Shown here one piece after another: positions 1 through 8,366 of a stretch of DNA of 24,696 bases (position 1 is its first letter; the number at the start of each line of letters is the position of its first letter). The notes below the pieces were generated by a model that was not told the DNA's origin, made no database searches, and saw only the letters and a program-made list of their open reading frames with translations. Source of the DNA: an uncultured Oscillospiraceae bacterium (GTDB taxonomy: Bacteria > Bacillota > Clostridia > Oscillospirales > Acutalibacteraceae); the NCBI GenBank assembly GCA_902490145.1, contig CABUCT010000005.1, positions 1 through 24,696 of the forward strand, given 5' to 3'. The translations under genes and the position numbers were made by a program.

Positions 1-3000
1 CGGAACAAGACCGAGCTTGATAAGAGCCTGGAAGCCGTTGCAGATTCCGCACATAAGTCCGTCGCGTTTTTCAAGAAGAGCCGTGACCTGCTCTTTGATT
101 GCTGCATTGCGGAAGAATGCTGTGATAAATTTTCCCGAACCGTCGGGTTCGTCTCCGCCGGAAAATCCTCCGGGAATAAAGATGATCTGAGAATTTGCAA
201 CCTCCGATGCAAACTGTTCAACACTTCGGGAGATTCCGTCGGCAGTCAGGTTGTTGATAACAAATATCTCAGCTTCTGCTCCTGCATCGCGAACAGCCTT
301 TGCCGAATCGTATTCACAGTTTGTTCCGGGGAACACAGGAATAAGCACACGCGGTTTTGCAACTTTAACTGCGGGGGCAAGAACGGTTCCTTTTGTATAT
401 GAGTAATTCTTGATCTTTTTCCCGTCAGCCGGCAAATTGCAGGTATATACGCTTTCAAGTTTATCTTCATAAACTTTTTGAAGCTCATCAAGGGATAGGC
501 TTTCATTTTTCAAAGTGATTTTTCGATCAGCTGTGATAACGCCGATTGTATTTTCAGGATCTATATCTTCGGTGACTTCAAGAATGAATGAAGCGTAGTT
601 ATATCCGAAGATATTGTTCATGGTCATCGAGTCGGAATACTTAAACCCAAATCCATTTCCGATACACATTTTGAGTATGGCTTCACCCACGCCGCCCATA
701 CCGGGAGTGTAGCACGAGACCGCCTTGCCCGACCGAAGAAGTTCAGTCACCTTATCAAACAGAGCCATAAGAGAGCTTGTCTTGGGCAGATTATTTTCAT
801 CAAAATCACATTTGAGGAGAATGACATAGTTGCCGGGTTTTTTGAATTCAGGAGAGACAATGTTTTGAACCTTGTCGGTCGACACTGCAAACGATACAAG
901 AGTGGGGGGAACGTCAATTTTTTCAAAAGTACCGCTCATGGAGTCCTTTCCTCCGATTGCACCGATACCGAGTTCTTTTTGAGCCTTGAACGCACCGAGC
1001 AAAGCGGCAAGCGGTTTTCCCCAACGTGCGGGATCTTTTTCAGGACGTTCAAAATATTCCTGGAAGGTCAAATAAACATCTTTAAAATCGGTGCCTGTTG
1101 CAATAAGTTTACAGACCGATTCCACAACCGCGAGATATGCTCCGTGATAGGGACTTTTTTCAGTAATGAAAGGATTGTATCCGAACGACATAAGCGAGCA
1201 GTCGTCGGTATAAGCCTTTTCAACCGATATTTTTTGAACCATAGCCTGAATCGGAGTTTGCTGGAACTTACCGCCGAAAGGCATGAGCACTGTGCCGGCA
1301 CCGATGGTGGAATCAAAGCGTTCGGAAAGCCCGCGTTTGGAGCAGATATTCAGATCACCTGCAAGCTTCAAATATTCTTCACAGAAATTATTTCCGATTT
1401 TTCTTTCTGCTAACTGCGGCTTTTCGGGGGCAATATTTATGTGTTTTTCCGCACCGTTTGAATTCAAAAATTCGCGGCTTATATCAACAATGGTGTTTCC
1501 GTTCCAAGTCATTGTGAGACGCGGATCAGCTTTAACTACAGCCACTGCTGTTGCTTCAAGATTTTCTTTCTCGGCGAGACTTATAAACTCATTGGCATCT
1601 TCAGGAGCCACCACGACAGCCATACGCTCTTGTGATTCGCTGATGGCAAGCTCGGTTCCGTCGAGGCCGTCGTATTTTTTGGGAACAGCATTAAGGTCGA
1701 TATTCAGGCCGTCGGCAAGTTCGCCGATAGCAACCGACACACCGCCTGCACCAAAGTCGTTGCAGCGTTTGATCATGCGGCTTGCACGGCTGTTGCGGAA
1801 AAGTCTTTGGAGCTTGCGTTCTTCGGGAGCATTACCTTTTTGAACTTCTGCCCCGCAGCTTTCAAGCGATTCAAGGGTATGAGATTTTGAGGAACCCGTT
1901 GCACCGCCGCAGCCGTCTCTTCCCGTTCTTCCCCCAAGAAGAATAACCACGTCGTCGGGGGCGGGACGCTCACGGCGAACGTTTTCCTGAGGGGCGGCGG
2001 CAATGACTGCACCGATTTCCATGCGTTTGGCAGCATAGCCGTCGTGATATATTTCGTCAACGATTCCGGTTGCAAGACCGATCTGGTTACCGTATGATGA
2101 ATAGCCGGAAGCGGCAGTTGTTACGATTTTACGCTGAGGGAGTTTTCCTTCCAAAGTTTCTGAAACAGGTTTTAGCGGATCTGCAGCACCCGTTACCCTC
2201 ATTGCACCGTAAACATAAGAACGGCCGGACAGCGGATCGCGGATTGCACCGCCGATACAGGTCGCCGCACCGCCGAAAGGCTCGATTTCGGTGGGATGAT
2301 TGTGAGTTTCATTTTTAAAGAGTAAAAGCCAGGGCTCTTTTTTTCCATCAGCCTCAACTTCAATTTTAACGGTACATGCATTTATTTCTTCCGATTCGTC
2401 AAGTTTGTCGAGTTTACCAATGCTCTTTAAGTATTTTGCAGCAAGAGTCGCGATGTCCATAAGGTTAATCGGCTTCGTTCTGCCAAGCTGTTTTCTGGTT
2501 TCAATATAATCGTTATAAGCTTCTTTGAGCAGTTCATCCTCAAATTCAACATTGTCGATCGTGGTGAGGAAGGTGGTGTGACGGCAGTGATCCGACCAGT
2601 ATGTATCAATCATACGGATTTCGGTAATTGTCGGATCGCGGCGTTCGCTTATAAAATACTTCTGGCAGAAGGCAATATCGTCTTCGTCCATAGCAAGACC
2701 ATATTGTTTAACAAAGTCTGCAAGCTCTTCTTTGTTAAGCTTATTAAATCCGTCGAGTGTTTTAACAGAGGTTGGGATTTCATAATCTGTTTTCAAAGTA
2801 TCGACCGTATCAAGTGAAGCCTCACGGGATTCAACAGGGTTAATAACGTATTTCTTTATTTGTGCAATGTCATTTTTACTCAGATTTCCATATAGCATAT
2901 ATATCTTTGCAGTTCTGACGGCAGGACGCTCGCCCTGCGAAATTATCTGAATGCACTGAGATGCAGAATCTGCACGTTGATCAAACTGGCCGGGAAGATA

Positions 3001-3249
3001 TTCGACCGCAAAAACAGTATCAGCATCAAATTTGAGGGAGTCAGAAACGATATCCAACTGCGGTTCGGAAAACACGGTTGCCTTTGCATATTCAAAAAGC
3101 TCTTTGTCGATATTTTCAACGTCGTATCGGTTTATAATACGAATGTTTTCAATGCCTTTTATCTGCAAAATTCCTTTGGCATCGGAAAGCAGGGAAGCCG
3201 CTTCGTTTGCCAGCCCTTTTTTCTTTTCAACATAAACGCGATAAACCAT
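1..3249 (-). CDS. purL: Phosphoribosylformylglycinamidine synthase, single-chain type (C-terminus cut off by window edge)
   Basis: It converts FGAR, glutamine and ATP to FGAM, the fourth step of purine synthesis, in the cytosol. The frame is open from the ATG at 3249 to base 1 (1083 codons). Visible motifs are NPVxSREA near the N-terminal third, HNHPTEIEPFGG at residues 316-327 (synthetase active site), GAIGGKDSMSG, and a C-terminal glutaminase domain starting at VLIPVFPGTNCEYDSAKA. The glutaminase nucleophile is Cys1070 in GICNGFQ, just before the window ends. From knowledge of the family (about 1230-1270 residues), some 150-180 residues containing the His/Glu of the triad lie outside. This is the fused form, so no separate purS or purQ is expected. 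Its ATG overlaps the purD stop by one base (TAATG), which suggests translational coupling. It is the last operon gene visible. Confidence 0.97.
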   Translation of the reverse strand, partial: MVYRVYVEKKKGLANEAASLLSDAKGILQIKGIENIRIINRYDVENIDKELFEYAKATVFSEPQLDIVSDSLKFDADTVFAVEYLPGQFDQRADSASQCIQIISQGERPAVRTAKIYMLYGNLSKNDIAQIKKYVINPVESREASLDTVDTLKTDYEIPTSVKTLDGFNKLNKEELADFVKQYGLAMDEDDIAFCQKYFISERRDPTITEIRMIDTYWSDHCRHTTFLTTIDNVEFEDELLKEAYNDYIETRKQLGRTKPINLMDIATLAAKYLKSIGKLDKLDESEEINACTVKIEVEADGKKEPWLLLFKNETHNHPTEIEPFGGAATCIGGAIRDPLSGRSYVYGAMRVTGAADPLKPVSETLEGKLPQRKIVTTAASGYSSYGNQIGLATGIVDEIYHDGYAAKRMEIGAVIAAAPQENVRRERPAPDDVVILLGGRTGRDGCGGATGSSKSHTLESLESCGAEVQKGNAPEERKLQRLFRNSRASRMIKRCNDFGAGGVSVAIGELADGLNIDLNAVPKKYDGLDGTELAISESQERMAVVVAPEDANEFISLAEKENLEATAVAVVKADPRLTMTWNGNTIVDISREFLNSNGAEKHINIAPEKPQLAERKIGNNFCEEYLKLAGDLNICSKRGLSERFDSTIGAGTVLMPFGGKFQQTPIQAMVQKISVEKAYTDDCSLMSFGYNPFITEKSPYHGAYLAVVESVCKLIATGTDFKDVYLTFQEYFERPEKDPARWGKPLAALLGAFKAQKELGIGAIGGKDSMSGTFEKIDVPPTLVSFAVSTDKVQNIVSPEFKKPGNYVILLKCDFDENNLPKTSSLMALFDKVTELLRSGKAVSCYTPGMGGVGEAILKMCIGNGFGFKYSDSMTMNNIFGYNYASFILEVTEDIDPENTIGVITADRKITLKNESLSLDELQKVYEDKLESVYTCNLPADGKKIKNYSYTKGTVLAPAVKVAKPRVLIPVFPGTNCEYDSAKAVRDAGAEAEIFVINNLTADGISRSVEQFASEVANSQIIFIPGGFSGGDEPDGSGKFITAFFRNAAIKEQVTALLEKRDGLMCGICNGFQALIKLGLVP

Positions 3250-4520
3250 TACTTTCCCTCCTTTGCTGCCAAAGCTCTTTTGCCGATATCATGACGATAA
3301 TAAGCATTTTTAAAATTAATTTCCGAAACAAGACTGTAAGCTTTTTCGACTGCTTCTTTTAATGTGTCGGCAACAGCCGTAACGCCGAGAACCCGCCCTC
3401 CGGAAGTTAAGAGTTTTTCGTTTTCGAGTTTTGCACCGGCAATATATACTTCACCGTCAATATTCTTTGGGATATCAAGCTCGAATCCGGTTTCATATTT
3501 TTGTGGATATCCGTTCGAGGCCATCACAACACAAGCCGCATTTTTATCAGAAAATTTCACTGTTTCAGAACTTAAAGTACCGTTTGTTGTGGCTTGCATA
3601 ATATCAAGCAGATCGCTTTCAAGAAGGGGAAGAACGACCTGTGTTTCGGGATCGCCGAAGCGACAGTTGTATTCGATAACTTTCGGTCCGTTCGGAGTTA
3701 ACATAAGTCCGAAATAAAGGCAGCCCTTAAAGATTCTGCCTTCGGCTTTCATTGCTTGAATTGTCGGGAGGAAAATGGTCTGCATGCAAATATCTGCGAT
3801 TTCTTTTGTGTAGTAAGGATTTGGGGCAATTGTTCCCATGCCGCCGGTGTTAAGCCCGGTGTCACCATCGCCGGCACGTTTGTGATCCATGGAAGACACC
3901 ATAGGAACGACCGTTTCACCGTCGGTGAAAGAAAGAACCGAAACCTCGGGACCGGTTAAAAACTCTTCGATAACAATGCGGCTTCCGCTTTCACCGAAAA
4001 GCTTGTCCTCCATAATGGATGAAACGGCAGAAATAGCATCATCTCTTGTTTGGGCAATAATAACGCCCTTACCGAGAGCTAGTCCATCCGCTTTGATAAC
4101 GGTTGGAATAGGAGCGGTTTCAAGGTATTTTAAAGCGTCTTTCGCATTATCAAATACTTCGTATTCAGCGGTCGGAATTCCGTATTTTTTCATGAGATTC
4201 TTTGAAAAAACTTTGCTTCCCTCAATGATAGCAGCATCCTTGGTGGGACCGAAACAGGGAATACCGACTTCGTTTAGCTTGTCCACCGTTCCGAGTACCA
4301 ACGGATCATCGGGAGCTACGACAGCATAATCGATTTTGTTTTCTGATGCAAATTTGACTATACCGTCAGTGTCTTTTGCGTTAATAGGGACGCATGTTGC
4401 GTCGGATGCAATTCCTCCATTTCCGGGAAGAGCAAAAATTTCGGTAATTTTCTTGTTTTCTTTAAGCTTTTTTATGATTGCGTGCTCACGGCCGCCGCCG
4501 CCGACAACCATTATCTTCAT
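3249..4520 (-). CDS. purD: Phosphoribosylamine-glycine ligase (GAR synthetase)
   Basis: It joins glycine to phosphoribosylamine using ATP to make GAR, the second step of purine synthesis. The 423-residue protein has the family's usual length. It starts MKIMVVGGGGREHAI, the PurD N-terminal signature. An ATP-grasp fold follows, with VIKADGLALGKGVIIA and, in the C-terminal half, YNCRFGDPETQVVLPLL. The usual GPEAPL loop reads APDDPL, a small departure. I chose the ATG at 4520 over an upstream in-frame start at 4601 because AAAGGAG lies just ahead of it and the conserved N-terminus begins there. The upstream extension would overlap glyA and a hairpin. Glycine could come from the glyA product encoded just upstream. 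The product phosphoribosylamine is unstable, so close linkage with purF fits. Confidence 0.97.
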   Translation of the reverse strand: MKIMVVGGGGREHAIIKKLKENKKITEIFALPGNGGIASDATCVPINAKDTDGIVKFASENKIDYAVVAPDDPLVLGTVDKLNEVGIPCFGPTKDAAIIEGSKVFSKNLMKKYGIPTAEYEVFDNAKDALKYLETAPIPTVIKADGLALGKGVIIAQTRDDAISAVSSIMEDKLFGESGSRIVIEEFLTGPEVSVLSFTDGETVVPMVSSMDHKRAGDGDTGLNTGGMGTIAPNPYYTKEIADICMQTIFLPTIQAMKAEGRIFKGCLYFGLMLTPNGPKVIEYNCRFGDPETQVVLPLLESDLLDIMQATTNGTLSSETVKFSDKNAACVVMASNGYPQKYETGFELDIPKNIDGEVYIAGAKLENEKLLTSGGRVLGVTAVADTLKEAVEKAYSLVSEINFKNAYYRHDIGKRALAAKEGK

Positions 4521-4541
4521 AATGTTTCTCCTTTGTATATG

Positions 4542-4571
4542 AGAAAGAATTCGGTTACCCGAATTCTTTCT
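4542..4571 (-). other. Perfect 13-bp hairpin between glyA and purD
   Basis: The glyA-purD gap contains two perfectly complementary 13-base arms (AGAAAGAATTCGG and its complement) around a 4-base loop that reads GTAA on the transcribed strand, a GNRA-type tetraloop. No T-run follows on the minus strand, so it does not look like an intrinsic terminator. An mRNA processing or stabilising element that sets the purD-purL level is one possible role. This is inference. Confidence 0.6.
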
Positions 4572-4576
4572 TAAGT

Positions 4577-5812
4577 TTAATAGATCGGGAAATGTGAACA
4601 AAGCTCCAGAACTTCATTTGAAATGGACGCTTTCTTTGCATCGAAATCTGTGATCGACTGATAAATCCAATTGGCGATAAGCTTCATTTCCTCTTCCTTA
4701 AATCCGCGTGTGGTAACGGCAGGAGTGCCGATTCTCAGCCCGCTTGTGACAAACGGACTCTGAGGATCGTTCGGAATAGTATTTTTGTTTGCGGTTATAT
4801 GTACTTCGTCAAGACGATGTTCAAGCTCCTTGCCGGTTACTCCGTATTTTGTGAGTTTGAGCAGCATCAGGTGATTATCTGTTCCGCCGGATACAATATC
4901 CACGCCTTTATTCAAAAGCTCATTGCAAAGGACCTGAGCGTTTTTAACAATTTGCTGTTGATAGACCTTAAATTCATCGGTCAAAGCTTCTCCCAAAGCA
5001 ACGGCTTTGGCGGCAATAATATGCATCAAAGGACCGCCCTGTGTTCCGGGAAATACCGCCTTGTCGATTTGTTTTCCGAGAGATTCTTTGCAAAGGATAA
5101 GACCGCCTCTCGGTCCGCGGAGAGTTTTGTGTGTCGTGGTGGTAACAACATCTGCAAAGGGGACGGGCGACGGATGGACTCCGGCTGCGATGAGGCCTGC
5201 GATATGAGCCATGTCGACCATTAAATATGCCCCGACCTTGTCGGCAATCTCACGGCAGCGTGCAAAATCGATAATCCTTGAATAAGCACTTGCACCGACG
5301 ACGATAAGCTTTGGCTTGCAATCAAGAGCTATTTTTAGCATTTCGTCATAATCAATCATTTCAGTGTCTTCGCTTACACCATAAGGCACGACGTTGAAAT
5401 ATTTACCCGAAATGTTAACAGGTGAGCCGTGAGAAAGGTGACCGCCCTGCTGAAGGTTCATGCCCATGACTGTGTCGCCTGGGTTAAGCAGGGCAAAGAA
5501 AACGGCAAGATTTGCGTTTGCACCGCTATGCGGCTGAACATTGGCGTATTCTGCTCCGAAAAGCTTTTTGGCACGTTCACGGGCAATTTCTTCAACAACA
5601 TCAACACATTGGCATCCGCCGTAGTAACGCTTTGACGGATAACCTTCGGCATATTTGTTGGTAAGAACTCCTCCGGCTGCAAGCAAAACAGCCTTTGACA
5701 CAATGTTTTCGGAAGCGATAAGTTCAATGTTATTACGCTGACGAGTAAGTTCGTCTTGGCAGGCAGACGCGACCTGCTCATCATAATTCTTTAATTCTTC
5801 AAAAAAATTCAT
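4577..5812 (-). CDS. glyA: Serine hydroxymethyltransferase
   Basis: This PLP enzyme converts serine and tetrahydrofolate to glycine and 5,10-methylene-tetrahydrofolate. The 411-residue protein is full length for the family. Diagnostic stretches are IELIASEN (29-36), NKYAEGYPSKRYYGG (52-66), VDMAHIAGL (199-207) and TTTTHKTLRGPRGG (224-237). Lys229 is the PLP lysine, at the same number as in the E. coli enzyme. Its place inside a purine operon makes sense. It supplies glycine for PurD and one-carbon units that become the 10-formyl-THF used by PurN and the AICAR formyltransferase. It lies downstream of the ZTP riboswitch, and glyA is a known target class of that riboswitch. A GAGGT ribosome binding site precedes the ATG. 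Confidence 0.98.
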   Translation of the reverse strand: MNFFEELKNYDEQVASACQDELTRQRNNIELIASENIVSKAVLLAAGGVLTNKYAEGYPSKRYYGGCQCVDVVEEIARERAKKLFGAEYANVQPHSGANANLAVFFALLNPGDTVMGMNLQQGGHLSHGSPVNISGKYFNVVPYGVSEDTEMIDYDEMLKIALDCKPKLIVVGASAYSRIIDFARCREIADKVGAYLMVDMAHIAGLIAAGVHPSPVPFADVVTTTTHKTLRGPRGGLILCKESLGKQIDKAVFPGTQGGPLMHIIAAKAVALGEALTDEFKVYQQQIVKNAQVLCNELLNKGVDIVSGGTDNHLMLLKLTKYGVTGKELEHRLDEVHITANKNTIPNDPQSPFVTSGLRIGTPAVTTRGFKEEEMKLIANWIYQSITDFDAKKASISNEVLELCSHFPIY

Positions 5813-5833
5813 AATTCAACCTCAAACAAATTA

Positions 5834-7018
5834 TTAATGATGGAATAAACGCATTCCGGTGAAGGCCATAACCATATTGCGGTGATCACAGGCCTCTATT
5901 ACAAGATCGTCACGGATTGAGCCACCGGGCTGTGCAATATATGTAACACCACTTTTATATGCACGCTCAACATTATCGCCAAACGGGAAAAATGCATCCG
6001 AGCCGAGAGAAACGCCGCTTATGCTATCAAGATATTCACGGACTTCTTCATTTGTGAGCGGCTCCGGCTTTGATGAAAAGTATTTTTGCCAGTTCCCGTC
6101 TGCACAGACATCCTCTTCATTTTTATTGATGTAACCATCAATGACGTTGTCTCTTTCTGGACGTCCGATAGTGTCAAGGAAGGGAAGATTCAAGACCTTT
6201 TCATGTTGACGCAAAAACCATGTGTCGGCTTTTCCACCGGCAAGACGTGTGCAGTGGATTCTTGACTGCTGACCGGCTCCCACTCCGATTGCCTGGCCGT
6301 CGACAGCATAGCAAACAGAATTTGACTGAGTGTATTTAAGTGTGATAAGTGCGACGATCAAATCGCGTTTTGCAGAATCGGGAAGGTCTTTGTTTGCTGT
6401 TACTATCCTTTCAAGGAGAGAGTTGTTTATTTCAAAGTTGTTGCGACCCTGTTCAAATGTGATTCCGAAAACTTGTTTACGCTCGGTGACTTCGGGAACG
6501 TAGTTTGGATCAATTTTAATTATATTATAGTTGCCTTTGCGTTTTGACTTGAGGATTTCAAGAGCCTCCGGTTCATATGCGGGAGCTATAACGCCGTCTG
6601 AAACTTCACGCTTTATCATAAGTGCGGTGGTAACGTCACAGGTATCGGAAAGTGCAATGAAATCACCGAAAGAACACATGCGGTCGGTGCCCCTGGCTCT
6701 TGCAAACGCACAGGCAAGAGGAGAATTATCAAGACCGTCGATATCGTCCACAAAGCAGGCTTTTTTAAGTTTGTCTGAAAGAGGAATACCGACAGCTGCA
6801 GATGTTGGGCTTACGTGTTTAAAGGATGTGGCCGCAGGCATCCCGAGAGCAGCTTTAAGCTCTTTTACAAGCTGCCATGCATTAAAAGCGTCAAGAAAAT
6901 TTATATATCCGGGTCTTCCGCAAAGGATTTCAATGGGCAGATCATCGCCGTTTTCCATGTATATTCTGGAGGGCTTTTGATTTGGATTGCATCCGTATTT
7001 TAACTCAAATTCTTTCAT
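5834..7018 (-). CDS. purH: AICAR formyltransferase, stand-alone (PurH C-terminal domain only)
   Basis: It transfers a formyl group from 10-formyl-THF to AICAR (ZMP), giving FAICAR, the penultimate step to IMP. The 394-residue protein corresponds to the transformylase half of PurH. It begins at LKYGCNPNQKP (canonical LRYGENPHQ) and carries the catalytic Lys67-His68 pair in SFKHVSPTSAAVG. The N-terminal MGS-like IMP cyclohydrolase domain of normal PurH (about 520 residues) is absent. The gene just upstream encodes a PurO-like cyclohydrolase instead, so the two activities sit on separate proteins. The ribosome binding site GGAGG lies in the end of the upstream gene, with only two bases between the stop (TAA) and this ATG. 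The purH symbol is used loosely, since the protein lacks the cyclohydrolase half. Confidence 0.93.
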   Translation of the reverse strand: MKEFELKYGCNPNQKPSRIYMENGDDLPIEILCGRPGYINFLDAFNAWQLVKELKAALGMPAATSFKHVSPTSAAVGIPLSDKLKKACFVDDIDGLDNSPLACAFARARGTDRMCSFGDFIALSDTCDVTTALMIKREVSDGVIAPAYEPEALEILKSKRKGNYNIIKIDPNYVPEVTERKQVFGITFEQGRNNFEINNSLLERIVTANKDLPDSAKRDLIVALITLKYTQSNSVCYAVDGQAIGVGAGQQSRIHCTRLAGGKADTWFLRQHEKVLNLPFLDTIGRPERDNVIDGYINKNEEDVCADGNWQKYFSSKPEPLTNEEVREYLDSISGVSLGSDAFFPFGDNVERAYKSGVTYIAQPGGSIRDDLVIEACDHRNMVMAFTGMRLFHH

Positions 7019-7020
7019 TA

Positions 7021-7749
7021 TTAACCTCCGATTTTGTTTTTGTTGATAACTCTCTCGGTGATACTGCCATCTGAAAGATCGGTGTAACGAACATAGAGAG
7101 AAATTTTATTGTTATCATCAAGATTATGCCAAATATCGTTTGTGAATATGTCGATATTGTTCGGAATTGCCACTCTTTCGGGCTCCCCTTGGAAGGTGGG
7201 AATTGGATTTCCGTCGGTCACATATGTGTGAATGAAATGTCCCAGCCCGGCTTTTGAAGGATAATCAAAAGTGAATCTTGCACAGTCAGTGCCGGATTCA
7301 TCAATACTTTTAAGAATACTCATTTTGTAGCCAAAATCATTTTTAGCAAAAGTCAGCATACCGCTGATTCTGGGGGTAAGGTTTGGAGCATCAGGCTCAA
7401 ATTCACGGGTTTTAAGAGCTTTTATAAAGCATTTGCCATTTTTTATGAAATCATAAATTGTGTCGGTTTGATCACCGTTTGTCACAATAAGTTTGTTGTC
7501 GATTGAACGGACGGCCGCATAAATGATGAGTGAGGGATCCTCAACCTTAGAAGCGTCGAACGGTTCGGTGAAAACAGCTCCGTCTCTTACCGTGAAAACA
7601 CGGTTGCGGCTGTTTTCGCTTCGGCCCATAATGAAGTAGGCGGACACGGCATTTTTGCCATCTTCTGATTTGCCGATAACAATGCCTCTCCCAACATAAG
7701 GATTTCCTTTAATACGGTCGCCCATAGTTTTTATTTCATAGATATTCAT
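7021..7749 (-). CDS. purO: IMP cyclohydrolase, PurO-like
   Basis: It probably closes the ring of FAICAR to give IMP, the last step of the pathway. The 242-residue protein is unrelated to the PurH N-terminal domain. It resembles the archaeal PurO / IMP_cyclohyd family: an early NPYVGRGIVIG segment (16-26), the AYFIMGRSENSRNRVF stretch, and a beta-rich body with no membrane segments. The assignment is strengthened by its neighbour, a transformylase-only PurH that would otherwise lack a partner. Its ATG overlaps the purN stop in an ATGA arrangement (7746-7749), suggesting coupled translation. The family call is from recognition of the sequence pattern rather than a search. The role is inferred jointly from similarity and context. 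Confidence 0.82.
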   Translation of the reverse strand: MNIYEIKTMGDRIKGNPYVGRGIVIGKSEDGKNAVSAYFIMGRSENSRNRVFTVRDGAVFTEPFDASKVEDPSLIIYAAVRSIDNKLIVTNGDQTDTIYDFIKNGKCFIKALKTREFEPDAPNLTPRISGMLTFAKNDFGYKMSILKSIDESGTDCARFTFDYPSKAGLGHFIHTYVTDGNPIPTFQGEPERVAIPNNIDIFTNDIWHNLDDNNKISLYVRYTDLSDGSITERVINKNKIGG

Positions 7750-8366
7750 TGTTTTTCACCTTTCCCTTGAAGTTTCGCCGATACCTTTTCTGCGGCTTTC
7801 GGCAGCAAAATCCATTCTGCCTCTTCCATAACTCTCTTTTGTAAAATTTCAGGCGTGTCTGAATCGAGGATATCAACTGCTTTTTGCAAGATAATTTCTC
7901 CTCCGTCGGGAACTTCGTTTACGTAATGAACGGTGGCTCCCGTGACCTTAACGCCATAGGAAAGTGCCGCTTCGTGCACTTTCAGACCATAAAATCCTTC
8001 TCCGCAAAACGAAGGGATCAGAGATGGATGGACGTTGAGAATACGCTTTGGATAACGGGAAGTAAAATCAGAACTTAATATGCTCATAAATCCGGCGAGG
8101 ATGATAAGCTCAATACCGTTTTCTTCAAGGCAGGAAATAAGACTTTTTTCAAAATCTTCTTTGCTTTTGAAGTCCTTTCTTAAAATAACAGCAGTTTTTA
8201 TCCCTGCGTTTTGAGCACGGGTAAGTGCATAAGCGTCAGATTTGTTTGACACAACGAGAACTATTTCACCGCTTTGAAGTATTCCGCTGTTTTGTGCATC
8301 GATAAGAGCCTGCAAATTAGTTCCGCCGCCCGAAACCAGCACAGCTATTTTTGTTTTGTTCAGCAT
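7746..8366 (-). CDS. purN: Phosphoribosylglycinamide formyltransferase (GAR transformylase)
   Basis: It formylates GAR with 10-formyl-THF to give FGAR, the third step of purine synthesis. The 206-residue protein matches the folate-dependent type. SGGGTNLQALIDA (12-24) is the phosphate-binding loop. The catalytic trio is Asn111, His113 (ILNVHPSLIPSF) and Asp154 (VPDGGEIILQ). It overlaps purM by seven bases at its start and the cyclohydrolase gene by four at its end, so purM-purN-purO form a coupled block. Some family members have the GKGFYG loop, but here it reads GEGFYG, a mild change. Confidence 0.97.
   Translation of the reverse strand: MLNKTKIAVLVSGGGTNLQALIDAQNSGILQSGEIVLVVSNKSDAYALTRAQNAGIKTAVILRKDFKSKEDFEKSLISCLEENGIELIILAGFMSILSSDFTSRYPKRILNVHPSLIPSFCGEGFYGLKVHEAALSYGVKVTGATVHYVNEVPDGGEIILQKAVDILDSDTPEILQKRVMEEAEWILLPKAAEKVSAKLQGKGEKQ

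Noticed and set aside
865..1843. Two overlapping plus-strand reading frames of about 180 residues opposite purL
   Set aside because: They are antisense shadows of the purL frame, with no ribosome binding site and low-complexity, unfamily-like translations.
4542..4571. Intrinsic terminator between glyA and purD
   Set aside because: The stem is perfect but no T-run follows on the transcribed strand, and purD has no promoter of its own that I can see.
4521..4601. Longer purD with 27 extra N-terminal residues
   Set aside because: It would overlap glyA and the hairpin and precede the conserved MKIMVVGGGGREHA start, which has its own ribosome binding site.
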